Of a stretch of DNA of 9,540 nt, positions 1 through 6,619 are shown piece by piece. The stretch is from an uncultured Curvibacter sp. (GTDB lineage: Bacteria; Pseudomonadota; Gammaproteobacteria; Burkholderiales; Burkholderiaceae): the NCBI GenBank assembly GCA_946481355.1, contig CAMLNH010000079.1, forward strand, positions 1 to 9,540, given 5' to 3'. Positions within the stretch are counted from its first letter, which is position 1, and every line of letters begins with the position of its first letter. Below the pieces are notes generated by a model that was not told the origin of the DNA, did not search any database, and saw nothing but the letters and a program-made list of their open reading frames with translations. Both the position numbers and the translations under genes were made by a program.

Positions 1-23
1 TCGAAGTCGGTGTACTGGTACAT
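1..23 (-). CDS. cysI: Nitrite/sulfite reductase (CysI-like), N-terminal fragment
   Basis: Only seven codons plus two bases are inside the window; the ATG is the complement of 21-23 and the gene runs off the left edge. The readable start is MYQYTDF, which from memory matches the usual N-terminus of betaproteobacterial nitrite/sulfite reductases (MYQY-x-x-[FY]-D). These siroheme/Fe4S4 enzymes reduce sulfite to sulfide in the cytoplasm during sulfate assimilation. The gene directly upstream on the same strand encodes a TauE/SafE-type sulfite exporter, a pairing I recall from Comamonadaceae cys loci, which supports the call. No strong Shine-Dalgarno is visible before the ATG (gaacagaat). Seven residues cannot prove identity, so the assignment is an inference from start motif plus context. 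Confidence 0.55.
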
Positions 24-37
24 ATTCTGTTCAGTTG

Positions 38-73
38 GGGTCAGAGCACGTCGCTACGCGAGTGGCCTGACCC
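38..73. repeat. Inverted repeat between the exporter gene and cysI
   Basis: GGGTCAG (38-44) is the exact reverse complement of CTGACCC (67-73). Inside it CAC (47-49) pairs with GTG (62-64) in register, separated by a 2x2 mismatch, so the 36-base element can form a bulged hairpin. It occupies most of the 58-base gap between the exporter stop and the presumed cysI start. It has no U-tract on either strand and so is not a classical terminator. It may be a leader hairpin of the cysI message or a REP-like remnant; the sequence alone does not decide. Confidence 0.5.
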
Positions 74-81
74 GCAAGGTT

Positions 82-873
82 TCATATGGCAATCAGCTTG
101 ATGCCGGCCCAGGCCAGCAGCACGGAGAGGATGGAACGGATCACGCGCTCGTTGACGCGGTGGATCAGGTGGGTGCCGACCCAGATGCCCGGCAGGGAGC
201 CGCCCAGCAGCAGGGCCAGCAGCGGCCAGTCCACCGAGCCCAGGGAGGCGTGGCCCAGGCCGGCCACCAGGGTCAGCGGCACGGCATAGGCGATGTCGGC
301 GGCCACGATACGCGGCAGCGGCAGCAGGGGGTAGATGATGAGCAGCACGCTGACGCCGATGGCACCCGCACCCACCGAGGTCAGCGTCACCAGTGTGCCC
401 ACGAGGGCGCCCAGCAGCAGGGGCAGGCTCCAGTGGCGCGGCCGGGCGGCGCGGTCTTCCTGGCCGGCGGCCAGGGTGGCCGGCAGGGTCTTGCCGCGTA
501 CGGCCTTGTACAGGGTGGCCGCCGCCGTGAGCAACAGGGCCACGCCCAGGGTGCCGGTCATGATGGACTGCATGGCCGGATCGGCCGGGCCGACACGGTG
601 CAGCACATAGAGGGTGATCAGCGCGGCGGGGATGCTGCCGGCCGAGAGGTTGAAAACGATGCGCCAGTCCACCAGACGCGCACGCGCCAGGCGCACCGTG
701 CCGCCCAGCTTGGTGAAGGCCGCGAACAGCAGGTCGGTGCCAATGGCCAGATGGGGCTTGACGCCGAAAAAGAAGATCAGGATGGGCGTCATCAGCGAGC
801 CGCCGCCCACGCCGGTCAGGCCCACGACCAGACCGACCACGAAGCCCGCCAATATGAATGCCACGTCTTGCAT
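82..873 (-). CDS. TauE/SafE family sulfite exporter-type membrane protein
   Basis: This 263-residue, very hydrophobic protein has the internal two-fold repeat of the TauE/SafE (DUF81) family. The first half carries GLTGVGGGSLMTPIL at about residues 19-33; the second carries TLTSVGAGAIG at about 163-173. Both are the glycine-rich family signatures, and the length is normal, with about eight expected membrane segments. Family members export or carry sulfite, sulfoacetate or other small organosulfur anions across the inner membrane; the substrate here is not proven. The presumed sulfite reductase gene begins 58 bases downstream on the same strand, which fits export of excess sulfite or transport linked to sulfate assimilation. 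Start: ATG at 873-871, giving MQDVAFILAGF directly before the first membrane segment; the ribosome site is weak. An 80-base gap separates it from the upstream nucleoside hydrolase gene, so it may have its own promoter. Confidence 0.9.
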   Translation of the reverse strand: MQDVAFILAGFVVGLVVGLTGVGGGSLMTPILIFFFGVKPHLAIGTDLLFAAFTKLGGTVRLARARLVDWRIVFNLSAGSIPAALITLYVLHRVGPADPAMQSIMTGTLGVALLLTAAATLYKAVRGKTLPATLAAGQEDRAARPRHWSLPLLLGALVGTLVTLTSVGAGAIGVSVLLIIYPLLPLPRIVAADIAYAVPLTLVAGLGHASLGSVDWPLLALLLGGSLPGIWVGTHLIHRVNERVIRSILSVLLAWAGIKLIAI

Positions 874-924
874 GGCCCAGACTGTAAAAGTGGCCCCTCA
901 GATCCCAAACTACATTTTTCTTGG

Positions 925-953
925 GGCTCTATAACGTACGGTAATAAAGAGCC
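925..953. repeat. Short inverted repeat upstream of the exporter gene
   Basis: GGCTCT (925-930) is repeated as AGAGCC (948-953), immediately after the nucleoside hydrolase stop codon. The A+T-rich spacer contains CGTACG (935-940). The arms are only 6 bp, the spacer is 17 bases and no U-run follows, so a terminator role is doubtful. It sits 52-80 bases before the exporter start, the right place for a promoter or operator. A regulatory role is a guess. Confidence 0.25.
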
Positions 954-1940
954 TTATCTCGGGCTGGCGGGCAACCAGTCCGACGCCAGGGTGCGGCGTA
1001 GCAGCGCGAGGCTGGCCGCAGCGTCGACCCCCAAGGCTGCCTGAATTTTGGGCAGTTCGGTTTCCCAGCCCGGCTGGGCATAGGCCAGCTGCTCGCGCCG
1101 GTCCAGGATGCTCTGGCCCTCGGCCAGGCTATCCGGTACCACCCGTACCCTGCCTTCCACGGTCTGGAACAGGCTGGGCTGCAAAAGATACAGCAGGCCC
1201 AGCAGACCGCCAGACGGACAGGCGGGTTCGCCGGCTTCATACGCGGCACGGGCCGTGGCCTGCACGCGGACCGCATGCGCCAGGGCGGTCAGGGCCGGGT
1301 GCGGTCGGCCTGCCGCCAGCTGCGTGATCCAGGCCAGGGGAACGGCGGCAGCCTGGCTCACATCCAGGCCCAGCATCGTGAGCCGGAAGCCCGCGGTCAA
1401 CACCTGGTCGGCCGCATGCGGGTCGAGCCAGAAATTGAGTTCGGCCACGGGCGAGACCTCGCCCGGCGCGGCGATGCTGCCGCCCGCCACGACCAGCTGG
1501 CCCAGCAGCTCAGGCAGGTGTGGCTCCAGCCGCAGCGCCTGGGCCACATTGCCCAGCGGGCCGGCGCAGACCAGGTTCAGCTGGCCCGGGTGGGCCCGAG
1601 CCAGCTCCACGATGCAGCGCGCGGCCGAACGCTCGTCGGCGCCATGGACCGGGGTCATCTGCTCGGGCAGATCGCCCAGGCCATCGCTGCCATGACTTTG
1701 CGGGTCGTGCAGGCCCATGATCTTGCGCAGGGGCGTGGCCACACCGCTGCAGACCGGCAGATCGGTGCGGCCGGCCAGTGCGCAGAGCAGCAGGGCGTTG
1801 CGTGTGGCCTGGGTCAGAGGCACGCGGCCGTAAGTGGTGGTGAGGGCCAGCAGGTCCAGCTCCGGATGGGCCAGCGCGAAATACAGGGCCAGCGCGTCGT
1901 CGGCGCCGGGGTCGCAGTCGAGGAGGATCTTGTGGCCCAT
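954..1940 (-). CDS. Nucleoside hydrolase (IunH/Rih family) with altered active site
   Basis: A 328-residue protein of the inosine-uridine nucleoside N-ribohydrolase family, which normally splits nucleosides into base and ribose using a bound calcium ion. The N-terminal calcium motif is intact (LLDCDPGADD, D8/D10/D14/D15), as are TRNAL (46-50), HGSDGLG (83-89), AELN (166-169) and DPHAAD (173-178). Several expected residues differ. The Asn of the usual A-G-N-V is R39, the Asn of G-N-[VI]-[ST]-P is E161, and the C-terminal His-Asp pair of the usual P-x-H-D-P segment aligns with G244-G245 just before LLYLLQPSLF. Activity on ordinary nucleosides is therefore doubtful. I prefer the ATG at 1940 because the family motif follows at once; a TTG at 1961 would add seven residues. 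The gene starts 24 bases after the mnmC stop, so it is probably cotranscribed with mnmC. Confidence 0.85.
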   Translation of the reverse strand: MGHKILLDCDPGADDALALYFALAHPELDLLALTTTYGRVPLTQATRNALLLCALAGRTDLPVCSGVATPLRKIMGLHDPQSHGSDGLGDLPEQMTPVHGADERSAARCIVELARAHPGQLNLVCAGPLGNVAQALRLEPHLPELLGQLVVAGGSIAAPGEVSPVAELNFWLDPHAADQVLTAGFRLTMLGLDVSQAAAVPLAWITQLAAGRPHPALTALAHAVRVQATARAAYEAGEPACPSGGLLGLLYLLQPSLFQTVEGRVRVVPDSLAEGQSILDRREQLAYAQPGWETELPKIQAALGVDAAASLALLRRTLASDWLPASPR

Positions 1941-1964
1941 GGTGGGCGCATTGTGGGCCAAAGC

Positions 1965-3680
1965 TCAGGCCTTGCGACGCAGGTCCAGGGCCTGGGCCAG
2001 GCCGGTCTCCAGCGGCCAGGGCTCGGCACCCAGCCGGGCCGCCAGCAGTTCGGCACAGAGCATGCACAGGCTCAGGCCGCGCGAGCCCATGGCGGCGCTG
2101 ATCCAGAGCGTGGGCTGCGGGCCGTCCTGCAGCGGCCCCACGAGCGGCAGACGGTTGCGGCTCACGCAGCGCACGGCCTCCCAGGCCTGCACGCGGCCAT
2201 CGGCATAGGCCGGGGCCAGTGTGTCGGCCACGGCCGGCAGCAGTCGGCGCAGCTTGTCCAGGTCGGCCTGCAGGTGCAGGGCCTGCGGCGCGGGCGCGTC
2301 GGCCGTGTTCTCATAGGTGGCACCGGCGTACCAGGCGCGGCCACCGCTCACGGGCACATCGGGGATGAAGCTGCCCGCACCGTTGACGGGGTGCGGGGGC
2401 AGGGTCGAGGGTGACGTGGACGGCAGGGTGGCCTCCCGCAGGCCCCAGCTCAACACCCCGCGCATGCCGTGCAAGGGCGGCAACGTGCAGCCGGCCGTGG
2501 CCAGCAGGCGCGGTGCGTCCAGCGCATTGGCCAGCACCACCTGCTCTGCTGTGCCAAGCACGTGACCTTGTGCGTCCAGCAGTTCCCAGCCGGCGGGGGT
2601 GGCGCGCAGGCTGTCGACGTGACAGTTGCCGCGAAAACGCACACCGGGCTGGGCCAGCCAGGCCCGCACCAGCTGTGCGGGCTTGATCCACGCGGCCTGC
2701 CCATGCCAGAGCATGGGCGCATCGGGCAGGTCGCGTCGCCAGGCCTCGGGCGTACCCAGGGCCACGGCGCGCGTGAGTTCATGGCCGGTTGCGGGCCAGT
2801 CCGCGGGCAGGCCGGATTTGCCTTCGAGTCGCAGTTCCAGCACGCCGGTCGGGCCCCAGTCCTCGCCCGCGCGCAGCAGGCGCTGCGCCTCCTGGCGCAC
2901 GAGCCGCAGGCCGGCGCGCGTGAGGCGCGAACGCGGGCCGTCGCTGGTGGAGACATGGGGGATCAGCAGGCCGGCCGGCAGGCCCGAGGCCCCGGCCGCA
3001 GCTTCGGGGGCGGCGTCGAGCACCTCCACCTTCCAGCCGCGTCGCGCCAGTGCGGCGGCCACGCTGGCCCCGGCCAGGCCGGCGCCGATCACGGCACAGC
3101 GGTCCACACGTGCGGCCTCGGTCTGCCCCGGGCGCGGGCGCAATTCCCAGGGCGGGTCGCAGCGCCAGTGGCCTTCGCTCGCGATGAAGCCCAGTTCGCG
3201 CAGCGCGGGAGCCAGCGGGCTGTCTTGTGCCGGGCCTTGCAGCACGGTGCCGCGCCGGCGGCAGCGGGCCAGGGCCTTGAGGCCGTAGCTGTCCCAGGGC
3301 AGGGCGGGGTCGAGATGGATGGCGTCGGCGGAAAAGTTCTGGGCGCGCAGCAGAGGTACCAGTTCACCGATGCAGAGCGTGAGCTGGAAGTGGCCGCTGT
3401 CGAGCAGCAGGCGGTGCATGCCGGGCAGCAGGCCCAGCCATTGCGTGGCCAGCTCCTCGGCCAGTGCAGCCTGGGCCGTCGTGGCCGCGGCGCGCAGCTG
3501 GGCGGCCGCAGGCGGGGCGCCCGTGACTGCGACGACGTGGAGCACGCGCGGGCGTGCGGGTACCTCGCGCCAGGCCTGCCAGAGTGCGAGCAGGCGCGAC
3601 ACATCCAGGCGCGTGTCAAGTACGCGCCAGACGGGCAGGTCGGGGATGTGCGGCAGCAGGGGAGATGCCGCGGTGCTCAC
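1965..3680 (-). CDS. mnmC: MnmC-type tRNA cmnm5(s2)U34 oxidoreductase with degenerate methyltransferase half
   Basis: MnmC makes mnm5(s2)U at tRNA wobble position 34. Its C-terminal FAD domain removes the carboxymethyl group, and its N-terminal domain (MnmC1/MnmD) methylates the product with SAM. Here the FAD domain is intact: it begins near residue 193 with VIGAGLAGASVAAALARRGW and ends with a typical PLVGPL...AAMGSRGLSLC segment. The N-terminal part is shortened and damaged. The segment that normally reads WR-[IV]-L-E-T-G-F-G-x-G-L-N-F is WRVLDTRLDVSRLLALW (18-34), without the SAM-binding glycines, and the FLDGF-x-P motif is reduced to HLDPALPW (122-129). I chose GTG at 3680, 16 bases after the yggX stop. 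Upstream in-frame codons would overlap yggX and show no MnmC likeness. At 571 residues it is about 100 shorter than E. coli MnmC (668, from memory). Confidence 0.88.
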   Translation of the reverse strand: MSTAASPLLPHIPDLPVWRVLDTRLDVSRLLALWQAWREVPARPRVLHVVAVTGAPPAAAQLRAAATTAQAALAEELATQWLGLLPGMHRLLLDSGHFQLTLCIGELVPLLRAQNFSADAIHLDPALPWDSYGLKALARCRRRGTVLQGPAQDSPLAPALRELGFIASEGHWRCDPPWELRPRPGQTEAARVDRCAVIGAGLAGASVAAALARRGWKVEVLDAAPEAAAGASGLPAGLLIPHVSTSDGPRSRLTRAGLRLVRQEAQRLLRAGEDWGPTGVLELRLEGKSGLPADWPATGHELTRAVALGTPEAWRRDLPDAPMLWHGQAAWIKPAQLVRAWLAQPGVRFRGNCHVDSLRATPAGWELLDAQGHVLGTAEQVVLANALDAPRLLATAGCTLPPLHGMRGVLSWGLREATLPSTSPSTLPPHPVNGAGSFIPDVPVSGGRAWYAGATYENTADAPAPQALHLQADLDKLRRLLPAVADTLAPAYADGRVQAWEAVRCVSRNRLPLVGPLQDGPQPTLWISAAMGSRGLSLCMLCAELLAARLGAEPWPLETGLAQALDLRRKA

Positions 3681-3696
3681 GATGGGCTTGGGGCGC

Positions 3697-3969
3697 TCAG
3701 GCGCTCGGCGGCACGTAACCCTGGGCCTGATCGGCACCGTCGCCGAAGAAATGGTTCTCCATCTGCCGCGCCAGGTACTGGCGGGCGCGGGCATCGGCCA
3801 GGTTCAGGCGATTTTCATTGACCAGCATGGTCTGGTGCTTGAGCCAGGCGGCCCAGGCTTCCTTGCTGACGTTTTCCCAGAGGCGTTTGCCCAGCTCGCC
3901 CGGGTAGGGCGGGAAATCCAGGCCCTCGGCTTCCTTGCCGAGCTTGATGCAGTTCACCATGCGTGCCAT
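3697..3969 (-). CDS. yggX: YggX, probable Fe(2+)-trafficking / oxidative damage protection protein
   Basis: A 90-residue cytoplasmic protein with full-length YggX sequence: [19 protein letters not shown] at the N-terminus, YPGELGKR near residues 26-33, SKEAW, and [18 protein letters not shown] followed by MENHFFG near the end. Cys7, the residue linked in this family to iron handling, is present. YggX proteins protect labile Fe-S clusters and limit Fenton damage. Start: ATG at 3969-3967, with a purine-rich stretch (GAAAGAAG) about eight bases upstream. It is the first gene of a minus-strand run (yggX, mnmC, nucleoside hydrolase), with only 16 bases to mnmC. It diverges from the sbp gene across a 126-base intergenic region. 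Confidence 0.95.
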   Translation of the reverse strand: MARMVNCIKLGKEAEGLDFPPYPGELGKRLWENVSKEAWAAWLKHQTMLVNENRLNLADARARQYLARQMENHFFGDGADQAQGYVPPSA

Positions 3970-4002
3970 ATGCAGCTTCTTTCAGTGTTCGGATGTTTAG
4001 GT

Positions 4003-4028
4003 AATAAGCAACTGAAATCTTATTGGTT
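4003..4028. promoter_or_regulatory. Shared sulfur-operon element, copy 1 (candidate CysB-type site)
   Basis: AATAAGCAA (4003-4011), nine unconserved bases, then TATTGGTT (4021-4028). The same 9-mer, gap length and right half (TATTCGTT) recur at 8562-8587, upstream of the transcription unit leading to the second sulfate-binding protein gene. AATA and TATT form the core of an imperfect dyad. The element lies 67 bases before the sbp ATG and between the divergent yggX and sbp genes. CysB is the expected LysR-type activator of sulfate uptake genes in proteobacteria, but its binding here is inferred from context only. Confidence 0.5.
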
Positions 4029-4095
4029 CCAGTTTCCGGCATGCCTCTCCAGAATCCTTTTCACCGCAACTCGATTGTTTTGAAAAGGAAGAAAC

Positions 4096-5109
4096 ATGAC
4101 GCAACGCCGAGACTTTATCAAGCTTGCCCTGGCCCTCACCCTGGCAGGGGCGGCTTTTGCTGCCGTGGCCCAGCCGGCGCCGGTCACGCTGCTCAACGTG
4201 TCCTATGACCCGACGCGTGAACTCTACGTGGAATACAACGCCGCTTTCATCAAGCACTGGAAGGCCAGGACCGGCCAGGACGTGACCATCAAGCAGTCGC
4301 ACGGCGGCTCGGGCAAGCAGGCCCGCTCCATCATCGACGGCCTGGACGCCGATGTCGCCACCCTGGCCCTGGCCGGTGACACCGACGCCCTGCACAGCAA
4401 CGGCAACTGGATCCCCAAGGACTGGCAGAAACGCCTGCCGCTCAACAGCTCGCCCTACACCTCCACCATCGTGCTGGTGACCCGCGCGGGCAATCCCAAG
4501 GGCATCAAGGACTGGGATGACCTGATCCGCCCGGACGTCAAGGTCATCACCCCCAACCCCAAGACCTCGGGGGGCGCCCGCTGGAACTACCTGGCGGCCT
4601 GGGAATTTGCCAAGCGCAAGTACGGCAGCGATGACAAGGCCAAGGACTTCGTGGCCAAGCTCTACAGCAACGTGCCCGTGCTCGACACCGGCGCCCGCGG
4701 CTCGTCCATCACCTTCGCGCAGCGCAACCAGGGCGATGTGTTCATCTCCTGGGAAAACGAGGCCTATCTTCTGGAAAAGGAGTTCGGCAACAAGGTGGAT
4801 TTCATCTACCCCTCGCTGTCCATCCTGGCCGAGCCGGCCGTGACCATCGTCGACAAGAACGTGGACAAAAAGGGCACGCGTGCCGTGGCCCAGGCCTATC
4901 TGGAGTTCCTCTACACCGAGGAAGCCCAGGACATCATCGGCAAGCACTTCTACCGCCCGACTTCGGCCAAGGCCCAGGCCAAGTACGCCAAGCAGCTGCC
5001 CAAGCTCAAGCTGTTCAAGATCCAGGACGCCTTTGGCGGCTGGGAGCAGGCGGCCAAGGTGCACTTTGCCGACGGCGGCAGCTTTGACCAGATCTACACC
5101 CCGAAATAA
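4096..5109 (+). CDS. sbp: Sulfate-binding periplasmic protein, Sbp type, with Tat-like signal
   Basis: A 337-residue substrate-binding protein of a sulfate ABC transporter. It follows E. coli Sbp (from memory) over nearly its whole length: [14 protein letters not shown] at the mature start, [21 protein letters not shown], the SPYTSTIV segment, [36 protein letters not shown] and a FGGW...HFADGG end. The [12 protein letters not shown] and SHGGSGKQ loops are in the family's ligand-binding region. The signal peptide is [19 protein letters not shown] with probable cleavage after AVA (residue 25). R4-R5-D-F-I-K resembles a twin-arginine export motif, unusual for this normally Sec-exported family. 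A clear AAGGA (4085-4089) six bases before the ATG fixes the start. No permease or ATPase gene follows: the next gene converges from the other strand, so this protein must rely on a transporter encoded elsewhere. Confidence 0.95.
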   Translation: MTQRRDFIKLALALTLAGAAFAAVAQPAPVTLLNVSYDPTRELYVEYNAAFIKHWKARTGQDVTIKQSHGGSGKQARSIIDGLDADVATLALAGDTDALHSNGNWIPKDWQKRLPLNSSPYTSTIVLVTRAGNPKGIKDWDDLIRPDVKVITPNPKTSGGARWNYLAAWEFAKRKYGSDDKAKDFVAKLYSNVPVLDTGARGSSITFAQRNQGDVFISWENEAYLLEKEFGNKVDFIYPSLSILAEPAVTIVDKNVDKKGTRAVAQAYLEFLYTEEAQDIIGKHFYRPTSAKAQAKYAKQLPKLKLFKIQDAFGGWEQAAKVHFADGGSFDQIYTPK

Positions 5110-5146
5110 ACCGACCGCACCGGTGGATGCTGCCCCGAAGCCGTCC

Positions 5147-5791
5147 TCAGCGCCGCATCGCGCCGGAAGGCAGAACGGTGCGGCCCTGGGCGGTCGGAAC
5201 GGCAGCGAGCAGGGCCTGTGCGACGGCCGATGCCGCGATGGGTTTGTAGTTCGCGGGGATGAGGAAACCCAGAACCCTGGCGATCGCTGAGCCGATGCTT
5301 TCGCCCGGCCGTGTGGGTTGCCCCAGGACCTCGCGGTTGCCCACCAGCAGGGAGGGGCGTGCAATCACGGTCCCTTCAAAGGGCAGCTGCGCCAGGGCGT
5401 CTTCCAGTTCGCCCTTCACGCGGTTGTAAAAGACTCGTGAGCGGGCGTCGGCCCCCATGGCGCTCACCAGGCCCAGCTTCTTGACCCCTGCGGCCAGCGC
5501 CGCCGTGGCCACCGCCAGGTTGGCATCGAAATCGACTGCACGAAACGCGGCCTGGCTGCCGGCGACCTTGATTGTTGTTCCCAGCGCCAGATACACCTCG
5601 TCTGCGGGCGGCAGAGCAGGCAGTGCGGCGAAATCGACAACATGGGTGGTCAGCTTGGGATGCTGGGTCGTTGGCTTTCTGCGCCCCAGGCTGTGCACTG
5701 CGGTGACGGTGGGGTCCGCCAGCAGACCGTTCAGCAGTTCCCGGCCCACCAGACCGGTGGCGCCTGCAAGGATGATGGTTCGCTTGTTCAT
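5147..5791 (-). CDS. Atypical SDR / NAD(P)-binding Rossmann protein
   Basis: A 214-residue cytoplasmic protein of the atypical short-chain dehydrogenase group (YbjT/HTATIP2-like NAD(P)H-binding proteins). The nucleotide-binding turn is GATGLVG at residues 10-16. A basic pair (R37-R38) sits at the end of the second strand, where NADP-preferring members bind phosphate. D53 lies in the usual V-x-D strand, and a Y122-x-x-x-K126 pair is present in FYNRVK. The segment EGTVIARPSLLVG is typical of the group. Members act as oxidoreductases, or as redox sensors or chaperone-like proteins; no substrate can be assigned. It is a single gene: convergent with sbp (37-base gap, no clear terminator) and preceded by a 152-base region. 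The ribosome site before the ATG at 5791 is weak. Confidence 0.85.
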   Translation of the reverse strand: MNKRTIILAGATGLVGRELLNGLLADPTVTAVHSLGRRKPTTQHPKLTTHVVDFAALPALPPADEVYLALGTTIKVAGSQAAFRAVDFDANLAVATAALAAGVKKLGLVSAMGADARSRVFYNRVKGELEDALAQLPFEGTVIARPSLLVGNREVLGQPTRPGESIGSAIARVLGFLIPANYKPIAASAVAQALLAAVPTAQGRTVLPSGAMRR

Positions 5792-5847
5792 GCGGGCATT
5801 TTCAATGCTATCGGGCCTCTTCTTCCTGGATATCGCTATTTGCGATC

Positions 5848-5874
5848 AAAAAGGATCTTTCATCTTCAAGATCC
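5848..5874 (-). terminator. Weak intrinsic terminator after the low-G+C gene
   Basis: Read on the minus strand, GGATCTT pairs with AAGATCC across an 8-base loop and is followed directly by five T. It lies about 70 bases past the stop codon of the minus-strand gene ending at 5944. The stem has only 7 bp with three G-C pairs, so termination would be inefficient. A second small hairpin, ATCGC-TATTT-GCGAT (5832-5846), follows just downstream. Confidence 0.5.
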
Positions 5875-5943
5875 AACAGCCGATCACTATGTTTCGCTGG
5901 AGTGGGGTAAGGGTATTCTGAGCCTAGCCGTCCGTGTAGGGCT

Positions 5944-6597
5944 CTAGTCAAACGAGACTCTCTCAAACTTCAAACAGTCTTGGAAGTCCTCATAGAGCTG
6001 CGCCATTGGTTCCATGTCCTTAGGGTCGCAGGTGAGTATGGAAAGAAGCTGCCCGGTCAGCACCAGGACATTGGTGGAATTCTGTATGGCGGTTTTGAGC
6101 ATCCATTCTGGGTATTCTTCTCCAGCACGCACTAAAGGAACCATTCCCCCATGCGTGAAGCTGTTCAAGACCATCGTCCCAGTTTTGTGAAACTCATGGA
6201 GTTGACCAACGAAGTGCTGAAATCTAGGTTGCGGAATAGCATCAAAACTGTTCAGCATCTCACTAAGACTTGGTGAGCGGCTAGCGCGTTTAGCGCTCTC
6301 CAGCGTTAAACGCTGACTGAGCTTTTCAACCCAAACGTCGGTGGCTGTGTACCGCAGCCACACACCGCGGACTAAGCACTCAAACTGGGGGCGGATCAAC
6401 GCAATCGCTGGGAATGTACTTCCTGCTTGAATGAGGCGGAAGGCACCATTGGCAAGCTGAAGCGAAAGACTTCCGGCTTTAAAGCTCAGGATAAACCTGG
6501 GTTGGTCTGGAATCTGAAGCTTGGATACGTGCGCCCACACCGTTCTTTGAAGCTGAGCGATTCGCGAAAGGTAGGTGGAGTAGTCTAAGTCGGTCAT
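5944..6597 (-). CDS. Hypothetical protein, low G+C, possibly DUF6988-like
   Basis: A 217-residue protein I cannot name with certainty. Its G+C is near one half by eye, against about two thirds in neighbouring genes, which suggests recent acquisition. No signal peptide is visible; the protein is mostly helical-looking, with hydrophobic helices near residues 44-56 and 62-83. The segment IRPQFECLVRGVWLRY (68-83) and a later SFTHGG motif resemble a family of small proteins I remember as DUF6988-like (pattern R-P-x-F-E-x-x-x-R-G-x-W-L, then H-x-x-x-H-G-G). The biochemical role is unknown to me. The start is fixed: an in-frame TAG lies immediately before the ATG at 6597, and the next methionine is about 110 residues in. 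The likely ribosome site is inside a strong hairpin one base from the ATG. A weak terminator lies downstream. It stands alone, with no partner gene. Confidence 0.7.
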   Translation of the reverse strand: MTDLDYSTYLSRIAQLQRTVWAHVSKLQIPDQPRFILSFKAGSLSLQLANGAFRLIQAGSTFPAIALIRPQFECLVRGVWLRYTATDVWVEKLSQRLTLESAKRASRSPSLSEMLNSFDAIPQPRFQHFVGQLHEFHKTGTMVLNSFTHGGMVPLVRAGEEYPEWMLKTAIQNSTNVLVLTGQLLSILTCDPKDMEPMAQLYEDFQDCLKFERVSFD

Positions 6598-6598
6598 C

Positions 6599-6619
6599 TA
6601 GGCCCCCGGTAGGGGCCTA
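6599..6619 (-). promoter_or_regulatory. Hairpin covering the ribosome site of the low-G+C gene
   Basis: TAGGCCCC (6599-6606) and GGGGCCTA (6612-6619) form a perfect 8-bp, six-G-C stem with a 5-base loop. On the minus-strand message the stem ends one base before the ATG, and its G-rich arm is the only possible Shine-Dalgarno. It could repress translation unless opened. No U-run follows, so it is not a normal terminator. Confidence 0.5.

Noticed and set aside
925..953. Inverted repeat GGCTCT/AGAGCC as a terminator of the nucleoside hydrolase gene
   Set aside because: Six-base arms with a 17-base A+T-rich spacer and no U-run make termination unlikely; kept only as a weak repeat.
10..1044. A 344-codon plus-strand open frame rich in Gln, Gly, Ala, Arg and His
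   Set aside because: It lies antisense to the TauE/SafE gene, whose protein has clear family motifs. The composition (long QGQ/HQ runs) is what a high-G+C gene gives when read backwards, and no domain is recognisable.
1275..2414. A 379-codon plus-strand open frame
   Set aside because: It is antisense to the nucleoside hydrolase and mnmC, with the same Gln/Gly/His-rich shadow composition and no motif.
2469..3821. A 450-codon plus-strand open frame
   Set aside because: It is antisense to mnmC and part of yggX. The real proteins on the minus strand explain the absence of stops.
3997..5364. A 455-codon minus-strand open frame with runs like VLGLGLG and a [16 protein letters not shown] segment
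   Set aside because: It is antisense to sbp, which matches a well-known family end to end and has a strong ribosome site. The antisense protein shows no domain and spans the sbp promoter region.
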